The notes under the pieces were generated by a model. The model was not told where the DNA came from, did no database searches, and worked only from the letters and a program-made list of their open reading frames with translations. This document shows positions 5,808 through 12,900 of a stretch of 13,509 nt of DNA, piece after piece (position 1 is the first letter of the stretch; each line of letters begins with the position of its first letter). The stretch comes from Anaerolineaceae bacterium UBA700 (GTDB taxonomy: Bacteria; Chloroflexota; Anaerolineae; Anaerolineales; Anaerolineaceae), in NCBI GenBank assembly GCA_002298885.1, contig DBMK01000111.1, positions 1 to 13,509 on the forward strand, in the 5' to 3' direction. The translations under genes and the position numbers were made by a program.

Positions 5808-6751
5808 GGCTGCGGCTTCCAGGTGTGAGCTGTATCGATGGCCGCCCTCAGGTTGTCCCAGGCGGTCTCGGAGGGCACGGTGCAGTCGGCGCCCAGGATG
5901 AAGCGCTGCGGCGCATCCTGCAGGGCGCTCTCCGCGGCTCGCCGGACTTCGGCCTGGCTGCCGTGGGCCAGCACACCCAGGCGATCCATCCCGCCCATGA
6001 ACGGGCGCTTGAACAGGTCTGCCGCCTGGCGGGCGCTGATCTTGCCGCCGGTTAGCTCCAGGCCGGCGCTGACAACGTGTCCCGGATAATCCCGGTAAGG
6101 GGCCAGGTCGCTATAGGGCAGTCGGAAGTCGCATACGTGCAGGATGTTGAAGATGCAGGTGCGGTTGGCCTCCTCCATCAGGGCCAGGTCGTAGGGGCGC
6201 ACGCATTCATCGAACAGGGCCCGGTCTTCGAAGCGCCCAGCCTCGCCGCCCTGAGTGGAGGTATAGAACCCGTCCAGGCCAAGGCGGACGCATTCCTTTA
6301 CGAATCCCATCAGACTGTCGGTGATCACCTGCATGCCGCGTTTAACCGCCGTCGGGTTCTGGCGGATGTGCTCGGTGATCGTGGCGTCGCTGGTGGTCTG
6401 GCCGGCAAACATGAAGGGAGAGTACAGGGTGAGCACCACCAGGGCCTCTTTTTTGGCGGCCTTGACCAGGCCTTCCACCACCCGCAGCGGTTCGGCGTAA
6501 AAATCGAGCTTATAAAAGGGCATCCTGGCCCAATCCTCCGGCCGCCGGATCTCAGGCAGGTGCGGGAAGGGGTGCTCGTACTGGATCTTGACGAAATCCA
6601 TGCCCGTGTAGCGGAAGTATTCCAGGTGCTTATCCACCGCCGCCTGGCCGCGCTGGTAAGCGGGGTCAAAATGCAGAAAGAACGCCGCTGGGGTGGTTTC
6701 GGGCTTGCGCCCCGGTTCTAACAGGCTCAACACGGTATCGCGTTTGTTCAT
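5804..6751 (-). CDS. MtaA/UroD-family protein, probable zinc-dependent corrinoid methyltransferase
   Basis: A 315-residue cytoplasmic TIM-barrel protein of the uroporphyrinogen-decarboxylase superfamily. The sequence favours the MtaA-like methylcobamide methyltransferases over true haem-pathway UroD: H205-x-C207 in ILHVCDF and C290 in GADC reproduce the HxC...C zinc site that activates a thiol acceptor. Other family features are GLDGFYTSTQGG (158-169), DLAPYRDYPGHVVSAGLE (215-232) and FMGGMDRLGVL (251-261). The substrate is unknown, and no corrinoid protein is encoded nearby. I use the ATG at 6751 with GAGG 5 nt upstream; the longer frame from 6832 adds 27 residues unlike the family and runs through a palindrome. 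It heads a probable operon with the sigma factor, overlapping it by 4 nt. Confidence 0.88.
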   Translation of the reverse strand: MNKRDTVLSLLEPGRKPETTPAAFFLHFDPAYQRGQAAVDKHLEYFRYTGMDFVKIQYEHPFPHLPEIRRPEDWARMPFYKLDFYAEPLRVVEGLVKAAKKEALVVLTLYSPFMFAGQTTSDATITEHIRQNPTAVKRGMQVITDSLMGFVKECVRLGLDGFYTSTQGGEAGRFEDRALFDECVRPYDLALMEEANRTCIFNILHVCDFRLPYSDLAPYRDYPGHVVSAGLELTGGKISARQAADLFKRPFMGGMDRLGVLAHGSQAEVRRAAESALQDAPQRFILGADCTVPSETAWDNLRAAIDTAHTWKPQP

Positions 6752-6778
6752 GGAGGCCTCGAGAAGAGAGAGTAGTAT

Positions 6779-6803
6779 GATATGGGCGCTTTGCGCCCTT
6801 ATC
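6779..6803. repeat. Dyad in the leader of the MtaA-like gene
   Basis: GATA-T-GGGCGC-TTT-GCGCCC-T-TATC is a 25-bp dyad broken only by a T-T pair between its two arm segments. It lies 28 nt upstream of the MtaA-like start codon. A GC-rich 6-bp core with a 3-nt loop would make a firm mRNA hairpin; as DNA it could be an operator. No U tract follows on the minus strand, so it is not a normal terminator. Confidence 0.5.
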
Positions 6804-6864
6804 AAACTACAAAAATATCTTTTATAGACCATTAGTTTAACCGTAATTTATTGGAAACGAAAGG

Positions 6865-6893
6865 TGGCAGGCGTAGCCTGAAAAAGTTATAAT
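6865..6893 (+). promoter_or_regulatory. Promoter of the second VOC gene with a dyad in its spacer
   Basis: A consensus TATAAT -10 (6888-6893) lies 45 nt before the VOC start. The hexamer 17 nt upstream is TGGCAG (6865-6870), a modest -35. An inverted repeat CAGGC-GTA-GCCTG (6868-6880) fills the spacer, so a regulator could bind between the boxes. Confidence 0.45.
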
Positions 6894-6937
6894 GTTGATA
6901 ATAGTAGTCCTTTAATTCTGCACAAAGGCAGGTTTGT

Positions 6938-7345
6938 ATGCTCAGCACAATTGCCGCGTGTCGTTTGATTGCCTTCACGTTTACGGATCAGCCCGCCAGG
7001 GCCAGGGATTTTTATAAGAACGTCCTTGGCCTCAAGCTGATGGAGGATACCGAATCGGCAATGGTCTTCGACGCCAACGGCACCATGCTGCGCGTCGTCA
7101 AGGTCCAGGGGTTTACCCCGGACCACTTCACCGTTGTGGGCTGGAAGGTTCCGCACATCGCCGCAGCCGTGGAAGAGCTGACTAACAAAGGGGTGGTCTT
7201 CGAGCGCTACGAAGGCTTCGGCCAGGACAGCTATGGCATCTGGACCTCGCCAGATGGCTCGCGCATTGCCTGGTTCAAGGACCCGGACGGGAATATTCTT
7301 TCCCTGACCCAGTTCAAAAGCGGGGCGGCTGAGCCCGCCGGATAA
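6938..7345 (+). CDS. VOC-superfamily (glyoxalase/bleomycin-resistance fold) protein, second copy
   Basis: A 135-residue single-domain VOC protein. The core runs from LIAFTFTDQPARARDFYKNVLGL (10-32) through GWKVPHIAAAVEELTNKGVVFERYEGF (68-94) to IAWFKDPDGNILSLTQF (110-126). It shares the GW-x(3)-HI...VEEL..KGVVFE and AWFKD..GNIL core with the VOC protein at 3024-3398, so the two are paralogues of one subfamily. The usual acidic metal ligand in GN..E is Ser here, which argues against standard metal catalysis; ligand binding is the safer guess. An AAAGG/AGG ribosome binding site lies 5-9 nt before the ATG, behind a good -10 box. A membrane sensor-like gene follows after 3 nt, so the pair is probably co-transcribed. 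Confidence 0.9.
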   Translation: MLSTIAACRLIAFTFTDQPARARDFYKNVLGLKLMEDTESAMVFDANGTMLRVVKVQGFTPDHFTVVGWKVPHIAAAVEELTNKGVVFERYEGFGQDSYGIWTSPDGSRIAWFKDPDGNILSLTQFKSGAAEPAG

Positions 7346-7348
7346 TTT

Positions 7349-8614
7349 ATGGAGATGAACGCCAGAGTGCTCCACCCACACCAGGCCGCGCCGCGTACCG
7401 CCTTCAGAGGGGCGCGTCTGCTCGCCATTGTGCTGTGCGTGGCGTGCGCGGCCCTGTCCCTGGTTGGGCTTGGATTGGAAGCGGCCAACCGCGCTGCCGG
7501 CCAGGGTAGCTCATTTTATTACGCCAACGCCCTGGTCCTGGCGCTGTGCTTCCCGTTGGTTGGCATGATTATCCTCTTGCGCCAGCCAGTCAATCCCATC
7601 GGCTGGCTTTTTGAAGGCGCCGGCCTGTCGGTAGCGCTGGCCCTTTTCGCCGCGCCCTACGCAGTCTACGCTCTGCGTCCCAATTCGTCAACACTGCCCG
7701 GCGCGGCTTTCTTGAGCTGGGTCGCCTACTGGATCTGGATCCCCGGTTTTGCCACTATCCCTTTCCTGCTCCTGCTCTTCCCGGATGGCCGGCTGCTTTC
7801 GCCGAGATGGCGCTGGGCTGGCTGGGCCGCCGGATTGGGGACAACCCTGGCCGCAGCGACTGCGGCCTGGGCCAGTTGGCCGCTGCGCGGGGCACCCCTG
7901 CTGCCCTACCTGGAGAACGGCATTGACCTGCAGGCCAGCGGCTGGTTCCTACAGGCGTTGAACCTGGCCGGTATCCCGCTGGTGGCGGCCAGTTTTGTGG
8001 CTTCTATTGCGGCGGTCGGGCTGCGCCTTCACCGCTCTCAGGGAGTAGAACGCCAGCAGCTCAAGGCATTTACCTACTCTGTTTCGCTGGCGGCAGTCAT
8101 CCAATTGCTGGTGATTGTCCTCCCCACTATCGCCGGCTTTACCGGCAGCGAGCTGAGCGGCGCGCTGACCCTGCTGCAGGCCGGCTCACTGGCCGGGATC
8201 GCGCTGGCGATCGGCGTTGCTATCCTGCGCTACCACCTCTACGACATCGATGTGGTCATCCACCGCACTCTGGTATACGGCCTGCTGACCGGCGTGCTCG
8301 GGCTGATCTATTACGCCTGCGTGCTGGTGCTGCACCAGGCGTTGAACTCCTTCACAGCTGGTTCCACCCTGGCTGTGGTTGCTTCCACGCTGGCCATCGC
8401 CATGCTGTTTTCTCCCCTGCGCCGCATCATCCAGGCCGGTATCGACCGGCGCTTTTACCGGGGCAACTACGACGCGGCGCGCACCCTGTCAGCTTTCAGC
8501 GTCCGCCTTGGGAACGAGGCTAACCTGGAACGGCTTTCGGAAGACCTGGTCTCGGTTACGCTGGACACTTTCCAGCCTACCCTATGCTCTCTCTGGCTCA
8601 AAAGCCATAAATAA
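7349..8614 (+). CDS. Multi-pass membrane protein like a histidine-kinase sensor module without the kinase
   Basis: A 421-residue integral membrane protein with about ten hydrophobic segments, near 23-46, 57-77, 83-109, 118-144, 155-176, 199-226, 240-264, 273-293, 306-328 and 339-355. Motifs LFPDGRL (143-149), RYHLYDIDVVIHRTLVYG (294-311) and RRFYRGNYDAARTL (367-380) are what I recall from the N-terminal half of sensor histidine kinases in Chloroflexota and Actinobacteria. In those, a GAF-like or HisKA/HATPase part follows; here the chain ends soon after CSLWL, at 421. The stop is followed by a hairpin, with no kinase domain in any frame downstream. It may sense through a partner. The start is 3 nt after the VOC stop with no clear ribosome binding site, so translation is probably coupled. 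Confidence 0.85.
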   Translation: MEMNARVLHPHQAAPRTAFRGARLLAIVLCVACAALSLVGLGLEAANRAAGQGSSFYYANALVLALCFPLVGMIILLRQPVNPIGWLFEGAGLSVALALFAAPYAVYALRPNSSTLPGAAFLSWVAYWIWIPGFATIPFLLLLFPDGRLLSPRWRWAGWAAGLGTTLAAATAAWASWPLRGAPLLPYLENGIDLQASGWFLQALNLAGIPLVAASFVASIAAVGLRLHRSQGVERQQLKAFTYSVSLAAVIQLLVIVLPTIAGFTGSELSGALTLLQAGSLAGIALAIGVAILRYHLYDIDVVIHRTLVYGLLTGVLGLIYYACVLVLHQALNSFTAGSTLAVVASTLAIAMLFSPLRRIIQAGIDRRFYRGNYDAARTLSAFSVRLGNEANLERLSEDLVSVTLDTFQPTLCSLWLKSHK

Positions 8615-8647
8615 GTAAGGGCATTAGAGGTTGTTAAATATAGAAAA

Positions 8648-8683
8648 CGGGGTTTTTAGCCACTTTGGTGACTAAAAACCCCG
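8648..8683. terminator. Bidirectional hairpin between convergent membrane and cytochrome genes
   Basis: CGGGGTTTTTAGCCAC (8648-8663) pairs with GTGACTAAAAACCCCG (8668-8683): 16-nt arms, one mismatch, a 4-nt loop. It lies 33 nt past the membrane-protein stop and 46 nt past the end of the convergent cytochrome-like gene. T/A runs lie within the arms and not after the stem, so termination is likely from position more than from a classic U tract. Confidence 0.6.
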
Positions 8684-8729
8684 CTTCGCTTTGCGTCGCG
8701 TTTAACGGAAAACTAGAGGCAGAAGGAAG

Positions 8730-9686
8730 TTACTTCCGGAATCCTCTGCCAGAGAAAAACCCCATCATTTCCCTGACCGGGAAAATGAACGAGGTTGAGT
8801 TGTTGCCGCCATCACCCCCATTATTTCCGCCGCCATCGTGGCCGCCGGACCAACCGCAGTTCCAATTCGAGCCTTCCTCGTTATCGTCACCGCCGCCACC
8901 GCCGCTGCCGGGGGTTGGGGTGCACATCGTACTGGTCGGGCGCATGGTCTTGGTTGGCCTGGGCGTCCGGGACGGGCGCGGCACCGACGTGCTGCAGGTA
9001 TTATTCTGTTGGCTGCCTTCGTCCTCATTTTCATTCCGGTCGTCATCGCAGCCTTCGGTTGGTTTAGGGCCTACGGTCTTGGTCGGCCGCGGGGTCCTGG
9101 TCGGCTTGCCCACCGAGGTGGGGGCGGGCGTGTTCGTGTCCCCTTGCGTCGGGACCATGGTTGCCGTCGGACCCTGACCCGGAGTCGATGAAGGTGGAAC
9201 GGGGGTTGCAGTTGGCGGAACGACGGAAGTTGAAGTGGGTGGCGCCTTGGTCGCAGTAGGCGGAACCGGGGTCGCGGTTGACGAAGGTTTCGCCGTCGGC
9301 GTGTTGGTCGCCGCAGCCGGGTGGTCTGATGCGTCACCCGGGAAGGTAAGGGCATGCAGCTCGGTGATGTTAGTCGAGCCATCACCGTCTGAATCCAGGT
9401 TCTCGATTGCTACCAGGGCGGCAACATTGCGCCCGTGCGATAAGTAATCCGACCCATAAGGATTAAGATTAGGAATACTGCTCGTATGGCAAAGAGTGCA
9501 TGTGTCGATACGTGAGCCTACTATGAATGAGTATTGACTCTCCGCGTTGGCAATATCCCCGGTATTAGCTGATGCTGTTGTGGAACGAGATAGCAGGACT
9601 CCCACGGCGACGAGCAAAAACACTGCAATTGCTACGATCACCAGGGGGAATCCTCTTGGTTTGCTAACTGGTCGTTTGAGGTTCAT
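8730..9686 (-). CDS. Membrane-anchored monohaem c-type protein with mucin-like tail
   Basis: A 318-residue exported protein. A basic start and one hydrophobic segment (13-34) form an uncleaved anchor or signal. A small domain follows with one haem c motif, CTLCH (63-67), an NPYGSDYL segment (75-82) and an EF-hand-like calcium loop D98-x-D100-x-D102-G with E109, then LTFPGD. This order recurs in bacterial c-type proteins of unknown redox partner. From about 125 it is a Pro/Thr/Ser stalk, with a 13-residue repeat PxRTPRPTKTxxP at 195-207 and 238-250, then an acidic and Gly/Asn-rich region. Extra cysteines are at 213, 231, 255 and 277. The start at 9686 has AAAGGAG 6 nt upstream; an in-frame ATG 13 codons earlier lacks such a site. 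Electron transfer at the cell surface is possible but unproven. Confidence 0.85.
   Translation of the reverse strand: MNLKRPVSKPRGFPLVIVAIAVFLLVAVGVLLSRSTTASANTGDIANAESQYSFIVGSRIDTCTLCHTSSIPNLNPYGSDYLSHGRNVAALVAIENLDSDGDGSTNITELHALTFPGDASDHPAAATNTPTAKPSSTATPVPPTATKAPPTSTSVVPPTATPVPPSSTPGQGPTATMVPTQGDTNTPAPTSVGKPTRTPRPTKTVGPKPTEGCDDDRNENEDEGSQQNNTCSTSVPRPSRTPRPTKTMRPTSTMCTPTPGSGGGGGDDNEEGSNWNCGWSGGHDGGGNNGGDGGNNSTSFIFPVREMMGFFSGRGFRK
8937..9104 (-). repeat. Two copies of a 13-codon PTRTPRPTKT-type repeat
   Basis: Within the cytochrome-like gene, codons 195-207 (9066-9104) and 238-250 (8937-8975) encode nearly the same 13 residues, PxRTPRPTKT followed by VGP or MRP. They flank a short acidic, Asn/Gln-rich segment containing two cysteines, giving a repeat-insert-repeat stalk. 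Confidence 0.6.
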
Positions 9687-9777
9687 CCTACTCTCCTTTC
9701 GTTGGGTAGTGCTGGAATTGCTCAAGCCATCAGGTAGTTTTCCGCACGCATAAGAAGTTAGTCGTTCTTGAGCAACA

Positions 9778-9797
9778 TTAGTTACTTTCTTAGTTAC
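9778..9797. promoter_or_regulatory. Direct repeat TTAGTTAC x2 in the divergent region
   Basis: TTAGTTAC occurs at 9778-9785 and again at 9790-9797, a 12-bp period, close to one helical turn. Tandem direct repeats of this spacing suit a response regulator or similar dimer binding head to tail. They lie about 90 nt upstream of the cytochrome start and 140 nt upstream of the large secreted gene. Confidence 0.35.
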
Positions 9798-9837
9798 ATT
9801 TCATTCCTTTTTAATCCTTTCAACAGGGCGTTTCGGG

Positions 9838-9883
9838 TTGGCATGCAACTTGCATCTAAGCCGGTGATTTAAACTATTACCGG
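9838..9883 (+). promoter_or_regulatory. Candidate promoter/operator of the large secreted protein
   Basis: TTGGCATGCAACTTGCA (9838-9854) has GG and GC separated by exactly 10 nt, like a sigma-54 -24/-12 promoter (TGGCAyG-N4-TTGCA). The same bases contain the palindrome ATGCAA-C-TTGCAT (9843-9855), so an operator is an equal explanation. Just downstream a second dyad, CCGGTGAT-N7-ATTACCGG (9861-9883, one G-T pair), lies in the presumed leader. The start codon is at 9939. Confidence 0.35.
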
Positions 9884-9938
9884 ATGTTCTTACTGCCTGC
9901 CGTATCTGTAACTCGTCGCTAGAAAGGGGTTTTACAAG

Positions 9939-12900
9939 ATGAGATTGACCAGGCTTTTTCTGTTTCCCCGCCTTTTTTTGGCGTTCGTTTTCATTGCAGG
10001 CAGCCAGGCGCTGGTTCAGGCCGCCAGCCCCGGCGCCCGTATAACGCCGCAGGCACAGAACGCCAGCGCTGGCGCCCGTTTGGCGCCGCAGGCACAGAAC
10101 GCGGCGTGCACGCTCAATTTCCCGTTCTCCGAAACTTTTACTGGACCGCAGTCCTCCATCAAGCCGGATTGGAAACTGGCTGGGAATACGGCCGGCCTGC
10201 CGGTCCTGACCGGAACCGGATCGCCAGACCCGGTCGGCAGTGGTTGGCTGCGCCTGACGGATCTGGGGATCAATGAGGCTTCCTCGGCGTATTACGACTG
10301 CGCCATTCCCACCGCCCGCGGCCTGGTCATCGAATTCGATTACGCCACCTGGGGCGGCAATGGGGCAGACGGGCTCTCGTTCTTCCTGTTCGACGGCTCG
10401 ACGCCATCCTTCAACGTCGGCGCGGACGGCGGCTCGCTAGGCTACGCCCAGAAGACCGGAATCAACGGCATGAGCGGCGGCTACCTGGGCCTGGGCATCG
10501 ACGAGTTCGGTAATTTCTCGAACCCAACCGAGGGACGGGTAGGCGGTCCCGGTTCGCGCCCGGATTCGATCGCCATACGCGGGCCGGGCTCTGGCACGAC
10601 AGGCTACGATTACCTGTCGGGTACGGCAACACTGCCTTCCAGCATCGATGTTCCTTCGGTAACGACTCGCCCCAACCAGAATGGCAGCGGGCGGCGCCAC
10701 ATCGTGATCACCCTCACCCCATCCGGCTCCACCTACCTGGTGGCGGCTTCTATTACATTCGGAACGGGCGGCAGCGCCACAACCTACAGCATCACGCCGT
10801 ATACCATGACCTTGCCTACCCCGGCGACGCTTAAGATGGGTTTCGCCGCCTCTACCGGCAGCTCGAATAATTATCACGAGATCCGCAACCTCACTGTCAA
10901 TCCCACCGTGCCGGATATCACCGCCTTGAAGAGCGTTTCGGTAGTCGGCGGGGGCAGCGCTGTTCCAGACGGCCAGTTGCTCTACACGGTCACCCTGATC
11001 AACCAGCTCACCACTTCTGGAGTCACCGGACTGGTCTTCACTGATCCTATCCCCGCAAATACCACCTACGTTGCTGGCTCGGCGACCGTCCCGGCCGGTG
11101 CCACGCTGGCCGCCACCAGCCCCACCCTCCGGGTGACCGGCATCAACCTTGCGGCGGCCGGGCAGGCCACCATCGCGTTCAGGGTGCGAATCAACACCCC
11201 ACTGCCGGGAGGGGTGACCACGATCAGCAACCAGGGGACGGTGACCGGCACGTTCAATGGAACAAGTATCAACGCCAGCACGGATGGGGATTCTTCCACC
11301 TCGGCGGCGGAGCCGACGGTCATTGGCCTGACCGCCGGACCGAATTTCACCAACGCCTCTAAAACGGTCGCCATAGCCGGCGGCGGGGCTACTGTTGGGG
11401 CCGGCGGCACGCTGACCTACACGGTAATCCTCCCCAACTCCGGCAACCAGCACGCCTTGAATAATTCCTTCATCGATGTCATGCCTGCCTCGACCACCTA
11501 TGTGGCCGGCTCGGCCGCCGCTTCGAGCGGGACGGTTGCCTACAACAGCTCGCTTGCGCGCATCGAATGGAACGGGACGATCAACGCCGGCAGCCAGGTG
11601 ACGCTAACATTTCAGGTTACGGTGAACCCCGGCGTGCGTATTCACCAGGTGATTTCGAACCAGGGCGCCCTGAGCTATTCCGCCAGCGGCGGCAGCACTC
11701 CGGATACCAGCATCCTGACGGATGCCGACCTCGTTACGCCCGGGCGCCAGACGACGGACGTCCAGGTGGCGGGCGCGGTGACCATGCAGGCGCTCAAATC
11801 ATCGCAGGATTTGAACGGCGGCAGCTTTGTGCCTGGGGACACCCTGCGCTACACGGTCACGCTTGCTAATACGTCCAACTACACTGTGGACGGGGTCGAA
11901 TACCTGGACGGCATCGATCCCAACACCGCTTACGTGGCAAACAGCCTGGTCATACCGGGCGGAAGCGTGGTGAACACGGCGCCCATCGACGTGACCGGTA
12001 TGAGCGTGCCCGCCAATAGCCAGGTCCAACTCACCTTCGACGTGCGCCTCAACCCGCCCATCCCGGCCGGGGTAAGCCAGGTGAGCAACCAGGGCAGCCT
12101 GCGCTATTCTTCGACTGGCGACTCCGGCTACGATACTACCCTTGCCACCGACGCCAACCCGGCCACGCCGGGCGTACGCGAACCGACCCTCAACCCGATC
12201 ACGGCTTCACCGGCATTTGCCCCCTTAAAGTCCGTTGCAGTTGTTGGCGGCGGCGATCCGATGCACGGAAGCATGCTTGAATACACAGTAACCCTGCAAA
12301 ATACCGGGAATATGACTGCAGCCGGCGCGGGCTTCACCGATTCGCTGGTGCCAATCCAGGGTTACGTTGAATTCGTCGCCGGCAGCTTGTCTGCTACCAG
12401 CGGTGCGGCTACCTATAACGCCGCCCTGAACCAGGTCGAATGGAGCGGAGATCTGGCGGTGGGCGCCTCGACGGCGATCACTTTCCGGGTACGCATCAAG
12501 GATCTGGTGGGGCCCGGGATCACCATCAGCAACACCGGCGCGCTGGCGTACAACCGCCTGGCAGCTGGGGCGCTGGTCCCGGCGGTTCCTGTCGGTACCA
12601 ATCCCGCCAGTTTGATTACCTCTGCCCCTATCTTGAATTATGGCGACTTGCCGGCGGCCTACGCCCTGACCACCCTGGCGCAGGACGGGGCGCGCCACAC
12701 GCTCCCGCCATTCGGTCAGATCATGCTCGGGGACGGCATGCGCACTGGCATGGATGGCGTTGCCAGGAACCTGGACGACCCTCGTCCGCTCTCTACAGAT
12801 GACGGGGTAGCCAAGGTTAGCGGCGAGGTGTGGAGCACAGGCCAGGCCGTCCATCTCTCGGTCAAACTGAGCGGATCGGCCGCCGCCAGCGGTTACCTCG

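Larger units (their letters stand above)
9687..9938. other. 252-nt divergent intergenic region
   Basis: This gap separates the divergent cytochrome-like and large secreted genes. Besides the direct repeat and the promoter-like dyads listed, it has AAGAA-N8-TTCTT (near 9752-9770) and a pyrimidine-rich tract around 9786-9830. I find no small gene or RNA gene here. Confidence 0.4.

Noticed and set aside
6752..6832. Longer N-terminus for the MtaA-like protein
   Set aside because: The 27 extra residues do not look like the family, the frame passes through the GGGCGC/GCGCCC dyad, and the ATG at 6751 has a ribosome binding site.
6853..6875. ECF-type promoter (GGAAAC ... CGTA) between the sigma operon and second VOC gene
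   Set aside because: The boxes resemble ECF elements, but the spacer is 13 nt where about 16 is expected. A better TATAAT promoter overlaps this site.
10437..11453. A 338-codon minus-strand open frame inside the large secreted gene
   Set aside because: Antisense shadow. The plus strand encodes continuous, recognisable lectin-like and DUF11 domains here. The same applies to the frame at 12225-13019.
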